Source: Rattus norvegicus
Taxonomy: Eukaryota; Chordata; Mammalia; Rodentia; Muridae
Length of the DNA stretch: 64,000 nt
Direction of reading: 5' to 3'
Assembly (NCBI RefSeq): GCF_036323735.1
Contig: NC_086024.1
Location: 68,382,424-68,446,423 of the forward strand
Of this stretch, positions 1 to 12,692 are shown in pieces; the first letter of the stretch is position 1, and each line of letters begins with the position of its first letter. Both the position numbers and the translations under genes were made by a program. The notes under the pieces were generated by a model that saw only the letters and a program-made list of their open reading frames with translations, was not told where the DNA came from and ran no database searches.

Positions 1-205
1 TTGTAATAGATTAAGAGGTGTGGCCATGTTAGCAGAGGTGTGTTACTAGAAATGGGCTTCAAAATTTTAAAAGACCACATGATTCCAGAATCTCTTATTC
101 TCCGCCTTTTATCTGTGAATAAATGTAAGTTCCCAGCCACTCCAGTGCCATGTCTGCCTTCCCTGTTCTCTACCATCACCATTTGGACTTGAAAGCTCAG
201 GACTG
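1..205 (+). repeat. Rodent interspersed repeat, fragment cut by window edge
   Basis: The phrases 'aggtgtggccatgtt', 'gtgtgttactagaaatgggctt' (in part) and 'ccatgtctgcct' match in order a very common rodent interspersed repeat whose consensus I remember in outline. I do not name the family because I am not certain of it. The left end lies outside the window. No coding capacity is seen. Confidence 0.45.
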
Positions 206-221
206 AATGAGAATAGCCCCC

Positions 222-400
222 ATTGGCTCATATGTTTGAATGTTTAAATCTCAGTTGATATAACTGTTTAGAAAGGATTAGGAAGTGGGGCCATGTTTGG
301 TTCAAGCTGTGAGACCCAAATTAAATATTTTCTTTTATAAGCTACCTTGCTTTTAGTGTTTTTTCACAGCACTTGAGACAGTTAGGAGTAAGTACACTGT
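222..400 (+). repeat. Second copy of the same rodent repeat, internally deleted
   Basis: It starts with 'ggctcatatgtttgaatg' and continues with 'gaaaggattaggaagtg', which is the part of the family that precedes the fragment at 1-205. It then jumps to the family's 3' part, 'aattaaatattttctttt', followed by 'cttttcac'-like sequence. The middle is missing, so this is a deleted copy lying directly after the first fragment. Family name uncertain. Confidence 0.45.
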
Positions 401-3400
401 TCTTAAGTGTGTCCCAGGGATAAGAGCTAAATGTTGGTTAAAATTCAAAAGACCACTGATGTCTCAGATCAGAAATGACAATAACTACAAGCCTATTGAA
501 AGAGAAATTCAAAATCTGCAAGAGTAGGCAGGTGGTTCTGGGACCATGTCACTTTGCCAACCTCTCCCTCCTCAGCTCCTTTATCTCTAAGCTTTGACCC
601 AAAGGAAGACCAAATCAGCATGGTGCAGTAGATGCAGGTTGCAGACTCTGAGAGAAGACACTTATTAACCTTAGGCCTTAGCATGGGGCCTCCCATGTAC
701 CAAAGAAATGAATGGGTGAGGTGATCTCTGGTTTTGTTCTCTGTTTTCAATCTGCTGATTCTGCCCCAAGCCTAACTCTAGTTCCAGATATTGTCAACTA
801 AGACCTGTCAGGATAAACCTTGATTCAAGATTGTTTTATGTGAAAGAATGCCCCATGTGTAGGAAATAAACACTAGAATACTAAAGTATGATAAGAATTT
901 CATGTTGTCAATGACTCAGTGTACATGGCAAGCCTAAATTCATATGGATGACTTTACTAATTCACATGGATGCTTCAACACTACTGCTATTTTAGAATTC
1001 TCTATTTGTAATTCCAGTCTTCATTAGTCAAAATCCTAGTTCCTGCTTGCCTTAAGAGTGTTTATTCCTCTGGTTAACCTGTCTGTGCATTATGTACTAT
1101 TTAGCCTGTTTAGTGAATAGTCTAGATTTTTAATCACTGACCACGATCCTTCAAGACAAATACAAGATAGTGGTTATAAACTTGTTGACCAAGTCAGGGG
1201 ACCCATCATTTTGTTCTTCAGCCACTGAATTATTTTTGTTATTTTTCTTCAGTCTACCTGTCCACCATTTAATCATGTGGAAGTATGAACCTGTGTGCTT
1301 AAACATTAATATTTGCACTTTTCTACCACAGAGTTTTAGGGTTTTATCCTTAGTAGCTTCTTGGACTCCATCTATTGGTCCTCCATGGAGTTCTGATCAA
1401 ATGAAAGTCTACCCCAAGGCTCTCTAGCTTCATCCATAGCTTCCCTATGAATTACTGTTCCTGATTCAGTTCACACTAGCTTACATCTTCTGACATTGTT
1501 ATTATTTTCCATTCATGACCTTGTTTTGCCCTTAGGCCTTAGAGCTACCTTTTCTTTACTATGCTTTGGTTTTTCTCCAGTGTTACTGCCTAACATATGC
1601 AGAATCCCTCATCAGCTCAGCTCCAGAGACTATCCACTGGCAGAGCTCCCATCTTTTTTACTCAAGTAACTCTCTTAAATACTTTTAGTAGATCTCAGCT
1701 AACATGAATCTCCAGAGAGTATTATCTTTCCACAGAAGCAGAAGTCTAAAGAAGGGTCTTCAAGCAGGGATAGCTATAGGATTTACTGTACCCCTGGTGG
1801 TTATTTACCTCTTGCAGTAGGATAAACTTAGAGCCCCTCTGCAGGATATTGTAATTGACTCCTTGGACTTTCATACCTTCAGGTTGTCAAGTAGAATTAT
1901 TATTCTTTATGGTTTTCCTACTGACTTCCTTAGCGTAACTCCAGAAAACTGGTTATATAGTACAATTCCCCTGCAGCCCTGCTCTCATAAAATGTTAGCT
2001 TTAAAATGTTTTCTTCATTATAATGTTTCTCTATTCCTTTCTCCATTATATGAGAGCACATTTCGGGAAATTATTACAATTATCTGTAGCCTGTACATTT
2101 GAGCAAAGAAACCATTCTCTCCCATCAGCAGACAATACAAACGAAAAGCCAAGAGTAACTTTGAAGTGTACACTTAGTTCAACACCTGTCTTTTCCTCGT
2201 AATTTTAGGAAAGTTTGACAACACATTTCCCACCTCGATGGTTAGTAAGGAGCCAGAAAGAATTAGTTGAATTTTACTTTGTTTTCCTTCTTATCTATAG
2301 TTGTTGATAGCAAAAGAATGAAAGATGTCTGATTATGTTCAAGGAAAATGACTGAGCTTCTCAAACACATCAGGCACAAAGTTAAATAGTGTTTTCCAGA
2401 GAGATGAAAAACTTCATGGTTGGATATGTGGGCATAAATGCAGAGAAAAGAACACTGTAGGTGTTAAGACATATGAGAAAAGGGCTAGGGAAAGCATGCA
2501 AAAGAGGTGATGCTGCAGCAGAGCCATTTAAGGATTAGCAGGGATTTTCCAGATATAGACAGAAAAGTTTTTTTTTTTCAGGCCAAGGGTACAGCATTAA
2601 CAAAGGCATGCGGTAAGAGCATCTGAAGATTGTGCTGGGAGGGCAGAAAGTTTGTCAACTCTGGCTGGTGGGGGTGTGAAGCTGCTACAGAAGAATAGGA
2701 ATGGAATTGGAGACTCAGGCTCCAGTCCAGAGGGACTTAATTTCTTCCAAAGGAAACTGACCCATAGCTAAAACTTCCAAACAGCCATTTGTGGATTTAG
2801 GCAGGAGAAGGCCATTACTATGACATTCATCCATTTGAAAATCTGACTCCCATGTGGCTAACGGTTTAGAATGGGTTGAGACTCGAGACAGGAAGACAAT
2901 CATTAAACTGATATAGGAGAGAGTTTTAAGGCCCCTGAAACAGAGAAAAAGTTAAAGTATCTGAGTGATAAAGTCTTGTGGTTTTGGATTTTGTCGATAA
3001 TTTCAGCCGTTCAGTTGGTTTAAGGCCAGTCCTCACCCCCAACATGCTCTCCTCTAGTTGTGGTTTGTCAGAAACTGATTAGCATTTGTGTCTTTGCACA
3101 GAATGATACTGTATTTAATAATGAAATTAAATATATAAAATATAGTGGCTCAGTGGCAACTTTTTGGAAAGCAGATATTTCTGCTGTCCTCAGTAAACCT
3201 GGCTTAGGTGAAGAAAAGTTTTGTTGTTGCTATTTCTGATTATTTCAGTCTTAATACAATAATTAACTCTAAGGTCACGCTTTTCATATCACTTTGGAAT
3301 CTATCTCTCTGTAAGTATATATGAAGGGTACAGAGTGACTAGAAAGGGCAAACTGGTAAGAAGTCTCCAAGAGGCCTTTGAACTCCACAGCTGGGAAATG

Positions 3401-5390
3401 GACATAGTTGTAAGATAAAGAGACTGAAGTATCCCTAGGGAAGGGACTAGTGAAGCTGCCGGCAGGATAGATTCCTGTCAGGCCACTCCGAGGTGTGAAC
3501 ATGAAATCATAGAGCCGAGGCCCCTGCAGAAAAATGGCAGCACTCAGCCTAGATGAAGGTATGGGTGAATGGTTAAAATGCAGGTCTAGAGTGAGGAAGA
3601 GGAGGAGGAATGGGCAGGGGCAACTTGAGTAGGCTGTGTAAACAGTAAAAACAAGCAGAACTGAGAGCCCCCATGACAGTTAGAAGTGCTCTGCTGGTTA
3701 CTCCTTTATGGATACACTGGGTTGGAGTTTAAAACACAGGCCAACACCTTTAAAAGATAGTAGTCATTCTCAAAGGCCAGATCCCACAGTCTATAAAGAT
3801 TCGGCTTGTCCTTATAGCTCTTTCTCTGGGGTAGAGCTAGGAGACTGTGCTGTGACTTGACAGCTCCTTACTGTCATACCAGACTCTTCCATGCTCTGAA
3901 GGCTACTTTCTGCAAAGGCTTGCTCTTGTATGATTTCTACTACTGGGATAAACGTTCTGTCCAAAAGCAATGAGGGGAGAAAATGACTTATTTCATCCTA
4001 CAGGCTGCAGTCTTTCAGAACTGAATGAAGCCAGGGTAATAACTCAAGGCAGGAGATTGAGGTAGACACAACAGGCAGATGCTGCTTATCAGACTGATCC
4101 CTCTAGCACATGCTTAGCCACCTTTCTCGTCAGACCCATGTGTCTAAAGATGCTACTTCCAATAGTGGACTGAGCCACTGTACATCTCTCAGCAATCAAG
4201 AAAAGGTTCCCTAGGCAAGTATGCCCACAGATCAATTTAATGGAGGAAATTCCTCAGGGTGGGTTCTCCCTTCCTGGATGGTCACTAACAACCAAGATGA
4301 GCTGTCTAAAGCCCCTCTGCACCATCTCTACCCCTTCTGGTGACCCCTTTCATGCTCTTGCCCTTTGTCTCTCATTCTTACTCTTAACGACGATATCCTC
4401 CATATTTCAGAGACTTTTTCTTATGTATGTATGACTCTTCTGTTTTTGTCTAACATTCCCTTTCTCCCACCTCAAGGCCCTTTATCCTAATAAACTGCAC
4501 CTTCAGAAGAGAATTTGACTCAGTTTTCAGTATATTTGACAATGTGAATAGTGCAGGTGCGGCTATTACACTGTTAAGTGTCATTCGCTTTTCTAAGGTC
4601 TGAGTGAGGTAGTTACTGTCCCTGATCTGCTATGTTTTGAGTCTAGGTTCACTGATATATCAATACCCCTACATGTCCCTACTGTTTCATTTCACCCTGA
4701 TACATTTGTAGTATCTGTTCTCTTCCCAGAAACAAGTCATTCATCAATCTGTAGTGATGGGTGCTGCTGAACTAATGTTCTCATTAACATTTCTACCCTG
4801 GTACATGGTCATCCTCCGTCTGCAAAATGGACTCAAAAGCTGCCTGTAAAATGTCTCAGTCAGAAAAACTTCTCCTTTGCATAAGAAGGAGTAACTTAAA
4901 TCAGGGAACTGCCTGATATCAATACCAGGCCATTTCCATCTTGCAGTAAAAGGCCTGGTAGCCATGGCAACTAGTTACAATGACAGCTAGGTCTATAGTA
5001 ATGGTAGTGGAGCTGCTCCCAAATAAAAGGGAGAGGAGAGGATAGCAGGGCCATCACTTAGGATTCCAGCCATTACTCTTTTCTTCCCCTACCTCTGCTG
5101 CAAATAGTGTTAGATTCTACAGTATGCCAGAAGTGGAAGGCTACTGACAGGACTCCATCATGCAGCTTCCAAGAGGTTGTTCTCTACGATGAAGTGGGGC
5201 TTGCCAGTGGTGCAACTGTTGTGGAGTAAGCCACAGCCTAAGAAGCAATGAGTTAACCCTGACCTATACCGTACACGCTAGTCTAAAATCCTCACAGATG
5301 TTTTCTACATTTCCCCAGGAAATGTTAATGCAGCATTACCTTATACTGTTGTCAGGCTGATTTGGCTTTGTGCAGGTTTCCTTCAGTATT
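401..5390. other. Apparently unique noncoding sequence
   Basis: All open frames here are short (under 90 codons), lack recognisable domains and have no splice context that I would defend. Around 2590-3000 the wording loosely resembles an ancient mammal-wide repeat, but too weakly to annotate. A T-run lies near 2569-2578. No CpG island or RNA gene is seen. Confidence 0.5.
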
Positions 5391-5399
5391 TTATGATTT

Positions 5400-5530
5400 T
5401 TATTTTGAGACAAAGTGTACTTCTGTGTTTTAGCCATTCCTGAAGCTTAGAATGTAGACACAGGTGTTTTCAAAGTTGTGGTAATACTCAGTCTCCAGAT
5501 TTCTGTGACTGGAGGTATCAGTCACTATAC
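5400..5530 (-). mobile_element. Degenerate B1-like SINE, antisense
   Basis: The top strand reads 'ttgagacaaagtgtactt', the reverse complement of a B1 3' half, and later 'ctccagatttctgtgactgg' and 'tatcagtcactataccacc', which match the order of an antisense B1 with heavy divergence. B1 is a 7SL RNA-derived rodent SINE. This copy would be long inactive. It could also be chance similarity in AT-rich DNA. Confidence 0.4.
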
Positions 5531-5564
5531 CACCTGATATCATTCACATTTAATTATTTCCTTT

Positions 5565-7626
5565 TCTTAAAAATGGACATTTTTCTTATATAATATGTTC
5601 TGATTGTGGATTCCTGTCCTACTCCTCAGTGTTGATCCCACACCCATATCTATACACTTTCTGTTCATTGGAAAATAAACAGGCATCTAAAGAATAATAA
5701 AAAATAAAATAAGATATAAGACAATATAGTAATATAAAACAAAAGCTAACCCAACAGTATTGGACAAACAAAGAGAAGAAAAGGACCCAAGGAGAAGGCA
5801 CAAAATAGATATTATTGTATACTCAGGAATCCCATAAAACCACTAATCTGGAAGCTGTAATACATGATCCAAAAATTTATAGAGTAAAGGAGAGAATAAA
5901 AATATAAATGAAACAAATATTAAGTAAATAAATAAAAACAATAAGATAACATTTAAAAAGGGAAAAACTCTGATATGACATTTTAAAGTAATGGACCTCC
6001 AAAGGTGTGGTTGGGTGATTAACATTTGGAGATTGCTTCTTGGTTCGGGGAAGGGACACACAGTCACTTCTCTTTTCAGCTTTGTATCTCATCTGGTACA
6101 AACCTCTGCAGTCCTTCTGTGCGTTCCCTCCATCTCTGTGAGTTTGTATCACATAGGTCTCATGCACTTTAGAGTCTTCCTTCTTTATTATTATTATTAT
6201 TTTCTGGAGTGTTCCATTATCTCTGCCTCTTCCATTCTTTCTACCTCCTCTTCTTCACGATAACCCAACCCATGAGGGGAGACATTTGAAGGAAACATTC
6301 TGTTCATCGATGAGAGTTCTGAATAATGTCTGGCTACAGCTCTTTGTGTTTGTTCCTATATGAAGCAGAAGGACGCTTCTCTAATGCTGGTTTGAGCATG
6401 GCGTTGATCTATGAGAATAACAAAATGTCAATAGTAATCATTTTCTTACCATGTGTTTGTTTTTTGTTTTTGTTTTGTTTTGTTCTAGAACATTAGTGCT
6501 TGATTTTATGTAGGTTCTTGTGCTATCTTAGTCTCAAGTTCTTGTTCACCCGAGCTGTGTTGAGTGCTAGATCATGGAGTTGGCATTCACTCAAGTCAGA
6601 TATTAGTTGGTTACTTGCACAAGCCTAGTTACAAACATATTTTTCAAGTAGGATGCCATTGTAGCAATGAGTTTGTGATTGGATTGGTGTTTACAGTTCT
6701 ACTTTTATAACATGCACAGAACATTCCTGTACCAAAGATGCTGGCATGCAGGGGCATACTCTATCAGGTACCAGCTTTACCTCTCCATGTTCTGTGAACT
6801 GTGTAGATACTGTCTTCGGCAATGGGACCTTGTCATCAGTTTGTGGAGAGCAACCTATAGTCTTGATAACAGCCTGGGGCATTTGGGGTTCTCATGGGAC
6901 TCCTTCAGCCAACAGTTCAGTTAAAAGTCCTGGTACTGGAAGCTTCATTTGGTAACAAGAAATGGCCAATTGGGATGCTGTCTCCCCATTATTTGGTGAT
7001 TTTACTTAGATTTTCTTCATATATGTATGCATTTTAGGAAGCTTCTTATATATTTGTTTTATGTTCTATCTCCCCAAATGGTCATAATTTTAGTTTTCTC
7101 TCTCTGCCTTTCCTCCTTTGTCCCTCTCTTTCTTCCCCATCTCCATTTGATTATTACATCCCAGTGCCTACATTGATCCATAACTTTCTATTATATTTTT
7201 TCCCTAATAAAATCAACCTTTCCCGTACCCCAGTCCCATGTTTTACACCTAACTTCCATGATTCTACTGTAGCTTGCTTTTCATTGACTTAACAGCTAAT
7301 ATCTACAATAAGTGAGTATATACACATTTATCTTTCTGGGTCTGGGTTACCTCATTTAGGATAATTTTTCCTAGTTCTATCCATTTATCTGTGAATCTCA
7401 TTCTTTTCTTCATGTTTTTAAATGGCTATATCAATACTCCATTAGAAGTATTGCATTCTCTTTATCCATCCTTCTCTTGAAGGACACCTAGGTTATTGTG
7501 TATCTGGTTTTATGTTGAAGTCATTGATCCATTTTGATTTGAGTTTGTGCAGGCTGATAAGCATAGATCTATTTTCATTTTTCTTTATTCAATCAATCAA
7601 TTTTGCTAGAACTATTTGTTAAAGAT
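5565..7626 (-). mobile_element. Old L1 (Lx type) 3' end, 5'-truncated
   Basis: Reading the minus strand, the right-hand part (about 7310-7626) encodes a decayed C-terminal section of L1 ORF2. The rest is the long 3' UTR of old murid L1s. Recognisable blocks on the top strand are 'caggaatcccataaaacc' near 5824, 'gtctggctacagctctttg' near 6328, 'gtagatactgtcttcggc' near 6802 and 'tttggtgattttacttaga' near 6993. ORF2 itself has internal losses, since two non-adjacent ORF2 parts meet near 7480. Frames are full of stops. The element stops at 7626, exactly where the next L1 begins. Confidence 0.75.
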
Positions 7627-9493
7627 GTTGTTTTTTTTGTTTTTCTTTTTTAATTGTCTTTTAAAATTAAATTATTTACTTTGCATCCAGATTCTAGCTT
7701 CCCCTTCCTCATCTCCTCCAAGTTTTTCCCTCTCCCCTCCCTTCCTTCCCTATTCAGCCCTTATGCCCTTCTCCTCTGAAAAGGGAAGCTTCCCATAGAT
7801 ATCAAACAGCCTTGGAATATTAAGTTGCAATTTAAGAGTAGGAAAATCTTCTATTTAGGTTAGACAAGGCAGCCGAGTTTGGTGAAAGGGATCCAAAGGG
7901 AGGTAATGCTTTAGGAATCCCACATGAAGATCCAGCTCCATGACTGTTACATGTGTGCAGAGGGCCTAGATCCATCCACCCTGTGCATGCTCTCTGTGGC
8001 AGTTCAGTCTCTATGAGACACCACAGGGCCAGGTTAGTTGATTGAATAGTTCTTCTTGTGATGTCCATGACTCACCTGGTTCCTTCAATCCTTCCTGCCC
8101 CTCTTTCACAGGGTTCCACAAGCTCCACTTAATGTCTGATTATTTGGTTTCTCCTTCTCTTTCTATCAGTTGCTAGGTGAGGTTTCTCTAAGGACAGTTA
8201 TGCTAGACTCCTGTCTATAAGTAGAGCAGAATTTTATTAATAGTGTCAGTGGTGGACTACCTCTCATGGCATGGGTCCTAAGCTGGGCCAGTAAGTGGTC
8301 AGATCTACCCTCAAATTCTTCTCCAGCTTTTACCACTGCACATCTTGTAGGCAGGAGAAATTGTGTTTCTAAAGTTTTGTGGCTGGGTTGGTGTCCCGAT
8401 CCTTCCAATGGAAGTCTTGCCTGGATACAGGAGATAGCCAGTTCAGGCTCCATTTATTAATTGTCACTCACATAGATTCCTAGGAGTTTTCATTGTACTA
8501 GGTCTCTAGCTCAACTCAGTGATTTTTCCTCCAATCTGGTTGTCTCTCCCAATACTCTCTCCCTCCATTCTTTCCCCACCTCATTCCTCCCTTTCCAATC
8601 CTCATCCAGTCCCCTCCCTATATCTATTCCTGATATCTATCTAATCTATTTCTCCTTCTCAGTGAGATTCAAGCATCCCCCTGCCTTGGGCCTTCCTTGT
8701 TACTTAGCTTCTTTGTGTCTATGATTTGTAGCATGGTTATCCTGTATTTATGACTAATGTTTGCTTATAAGTAAGGATATAACATGTTTGTCTTTCTGGG
8801 TCTGAGTAACCTGGCTCAGGATGATCTTTTTCAGTTCCATCCATTTGCATACACATTTCATGATATCAGTTTTTAAATGGCAGAATAATACTCCACTGTA
8901 TAAATGTAGTAGACTTTATTTATCTATTCTTTGGTTGAGGGACATGAGGTTGTTCCCAGTTTCTGGCTATTACAAATAAAGTTCTTGTGAACATAGTTGA
9001 GCAAATGTCTGTGGAATATGGTGGGGCTTCTTTTGGGTATTTGCCTAGGAGTGGTATAGTTTGTCCTTGAGGTAGATCTATTCTCAGTTTTCTGAGAAAC
9101 CATCCAAATGGCTTCCAAAGTGGCTGTACAACTTTACATTCCATCCAGCAATGAAGGAGTGTTCCCTTTGTGCCACATCCTTGCCGGCATGAGCTATTGC
9201 TTAAGTTTTTAATCTTACCCATTCTGATCTATATAAAATGGAATCTCAAGAGTTATTTTAATTTGCATTTCCCCAATGACTAAGGATGTTAAATATTTCT
9301 TTAAGATCTTCATGGTGATTAGAGGGTCCTCTATGGAGAATTCTTTGTTTAAATCTGTATCCTATTTTTATTGGATTATATGGTCTGATGATGCTTAGTT
9401 TCTTGAGTTCTTTATATATTTTGAATGTCAGTCTTCTATGAGATATGAAGTTTTTAAAGATCTTTCCCTATTCTGTAGGCTGCCATTTTGTGA
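7627..9493 (-). mobile_element. Second old L1 (Lx type) 3' end, 5'-truncated
   Basis: The T-rich stretch at 7627-7652 is the antisense poly(A) tail. Then follow the old-L1 3' UTR (7660-8640) and, from about 8690 to 9493, the antisense of the ORF2 C-terminal region. The minus strand at 8920-9222 reads as the ORF2 cysteine-rich tail, including 'CRQGCGTKGTLLHCWMEC' (spacing C-x3-C-x8-C-x3-C), followed by 'VQPLWK'. There are several stops and frameshifts, so it is dead. It abuts the first Lx fragment; I see no convincing target-site duplication. Confidence 0.8.
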
Positions 9494-9647
9494 TCAAATG
9501 GATTTGAACCTGGATGTGTGTGCTCACAGAGCTATTATATTGTATAGTGCTGTGAAGCTGTTTCCTTAGACTTGGGTGGAATCCTTTCTCTGGTCTGTCA
9601 TTGTTCATTTTATTTGGAGTGACCAGAAATAGATTCCCCATGATGAG

Positions 9648-9650
<3 letters not shown>

Positions 9651-9693
<43 letters not shown>
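9651..9693. repeat. (CA)n microsatellite, about 21 units
   Basis: This is an uninterrupted CA dinucleotide run. It produces meaningless repetitive reading frames on the other strand (runs of Cys-Val). Confidence 0.97.
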
Positions 9694-9695
<2 letters not shown>

Positions 9696-11172
9696 TCTTG
9701 TGCTCTTCCAGTGAGTTGAATTTGGTTTGAAGATGTGGGAATGAGTTCAGCGGTACAGGTGGATTTCCGTAAAGCCCAGCACAAACCATTATGCAATGGT
9801 TTTAAAGATTTTGTCAATAGTCTAACTAATTATGCTTTCTATGGAAGTAAACAAATAGACAAACAGAGTTCCAGTGAATGATTCAAAATGTAATAACCTT
9901 CATGCACTTACAGTTGATAAGTTAGTTAGTTACATAGTTAGTTACTTAGTTCACAGTAAGGACACTGTGATCTTCATCAGGGCAAGGTTGAGCTGACATT
10001 GCTTATACCTTAGTCTAACTCATGTCAGTGCCAAGCGTTGTGCCAGGAATGAGTTAAATATGCTTCACTTTCTCTTTTCCATATGATAATTCTTATCATG
10101 AGAACACATTAATCTTGTGCCATTTTCTGTTTCCATTACAATCGTTGTCACACAGGTGGAGCATCAGAATGTTAATGCCTTGTGTCTTCTGTGAAGGATA
10201 GTAGAATTCGCCACTGCTTTGACCTTTCTGATGTGCTGCATTTCGATTGGGTCTGGAAGTTGATGATTAATGATAATTACAATAATTACACCATGGGACT
10301 CTGTTCAAAGGAAGCCACTTGAAACATTTAATAGAATCTTGAGCAATCTCTGTCTCAATGCTCCTGTTTCTCCTCCAGCAACTCCATCACACATTCCTGG
10401 GTGAGTAGGTTGAGAAAGATTCAGCCTCGATTGAAACCAGAAGAATAAAAGAGCTGTGATTTGTGAGTCATGTTTTAGTTATATGCAGGAGGAAAAAAGA
10501 AATCAATTTCTAAATCAATAGAATGGTCCTTTGCCCAAACAGCTTTGCTTAACAAAGAGTGAGCATTCCATAAAACACGGCTTTGCTTTCGATACAGATC
10601 ATTAACTGCGGTTCCCATTAGCCAGAGGTGCCACGGGGAAAGGGGATATTTACTTGTCTCCTCTGCTCTGGTTGCTTGCCTTTAATTTTAGGGAAGTGTA
10701 GTTCTCTAGTATGAAGGGGTTATTCTATGCAGACTTTGCACCTTTGTGTTCTGAGGTCTCACAGACCTAGTACTAATTCTCATGCATGCATGTTCTATTG
10801 GAGCCTTTGCTATGAGTAAGATGCAGATTCCCTGAGGGCTTTTTAAAATTTATTTTTAGTACAGAAATAGTAATAGAAACTGGAGTGAAGTTTTACATGG
10901 AGGTGGTTGGCTATTTCCTTCATACTGCAGTAAATTCTGACTTACATTGGTTTACCAGTCTAGAATATCTCTATCAGAACTTTGGAGAGGTTGCGATGAT
11001 ACTGGACATTCGAATAGGCTGTTTTGGTGTGCTGTGGACAGCCTTTCCACAAGGTGTAGATTCCTAAAGTTTTGGTTCTGTTTCCACTGAGACACAGTAA
11101 CAAATACTTAGCCAAACCAGTATATTTTGCTGCTAAATACTGGTTTTCCTTCTTTTTTATGAGCTCTGCATG

Positions 11173-11208
11173 GTGTGCGTGCGCGCGCGCGCGCGTGTGT
11201 GTGTGTGT
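11173..11208. repeat. (GT)(GC)n(GT)n microsatellite with CG core
   Basis: This is an alternating purine-pyrimidine tract whose centre is a pure GC alternation flanked by GT. It has Z-DNA-forming potential, and the CpG steps are notable in an otherwise CpG-poor region. Confidence 0.95.
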
Positions 11209-12692
11209 TTCTGCTCATCTTAAATTTCTCCTCTTTCAAAATTGTCACACTTCTTTTTAGCCTTCAGGCTACCCATAGGACAGTATAGAACAGAAGGTCT
11301 ACCCTATGAGACTAGTTGAACATGACCTTTGAAGTAAGGTTCATCATCTTGGTTACTTCTGCTTCTATACTTCTCATTGGTAGCAGAAACAGAGCCTTAG
11401 AAGGACAAATGAACGTGGGCTGATCAGTGAGTGAACAGACATAGAAGGTTCACCCTTCAAGTGAAGTTATTCTTTTTTAGAAGTTTTTATCCTGCCGAGA
11501 TATTCAGAGTATATAAACATGAACTCAAGAACATCTAAATGGTGACAGTTGATCTTATAACCTGGGCAGTTTCTACAATATTAAATTGCATCCTGATTAT
11601 TTGGAAAGCACAATGCTTTTGATCAGCTACGGAGGTCATGCATGTGGGGTCAAGTATCTCATTACACTTGTATTTTCTTTCAAATAGATTTGTACCTTTA
11701 TTTAATTCTGTTGCTTGTTTCTCTGGCTTATTATTGCAGCCCTATTATTGCAGGTTTAAAAATAACTCCTGTTCCCACTCCTAGAAGTTAAAAGAAACAC
11801 TTCTTTAAAAAAAAGAAAACAAGTAAATGTAATGACAAAATTAATATTCCAGTTACTGCAGATTGCATGTATGTGTGAATGTATATTTGAAGAAAGAAAA
11901 GATGTGAGTTAGTAGATAAGAATTTGTGCTAAAGGACTTAGTGATTGAAGCCAAATACTCCTTGCATTCACTAGAAAGAAAAGTCCCATTTCCACATTTC
12001 TAGCATCCCAATGCTGGGCAATGTGCATGGAACCAACGCAAATATTATAAGCTAGTTACTGCTTGGGTTATGCTGACTTAATTTGGACAGCTATGTTTAC
12101 ATTAGTTGCAGAATTTAAAAATATAAAAGCATCCTGAAGATAAATTTTAAGCATACTGGAGCCACAAATATAGCAATAAGAACTACGAAAAGGAAGACAA
12201 TGTCCATGGCTTGGCTCAGTTCTTTTTTCATGATGGACATTCCCAAGACTTCAAATTGTTGGACATCATGATCCCTAGCTTGTGTTTGAGCCTATACTTT
12301 TCTGGTTTCTCCTTCCGTGATTGTATGTCTCTTGCATCTAGACTGATTTCTCTTTGCTACCATATGACTTTATTCAGAACTTCATATATGTCAACTGACT
12401 CTATATTTTAATACCAGCTTTAAATCAATCTCCATCTCTTCCTCTTAATATGAAGAAGAGATATGTAAAGGGGAGTAAGACCAAGTCCCTGCCTGGTCAC
12501 TCAGAAGTCATCCTGCAACTCTATCAGCTAATATTTTAAATGAGCTGGCTGCAGCACAGCCTGTATGTCCTTGGTTTGATATGAGGTCAAAACAATATAG
12601 ATACATAGAGCTGACTGAAAAATTGAGGGGCTATATTAATAAAGCTGCTCCTACACCTATTATACCCAGTGCTTATAGTGTTGTGCATAACG

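Larger units (their letters stand above)
9494..12692. other. Unique noncoding sequence with microsatellites
   Basis: I see no gene here. It contains the CA array at 9651-9693, a short GTTA-rich patch at 9910-9950, the GC/GT array at 11173-11208 and a possible MIR remnant near 9985-10130 ('gtgccaagcgttgtgccagg'). The stretch 10190-10640 is free of recognised repeats and could be conserved noncoding DNA, but only an alignment would show this. Confidence 0.5.
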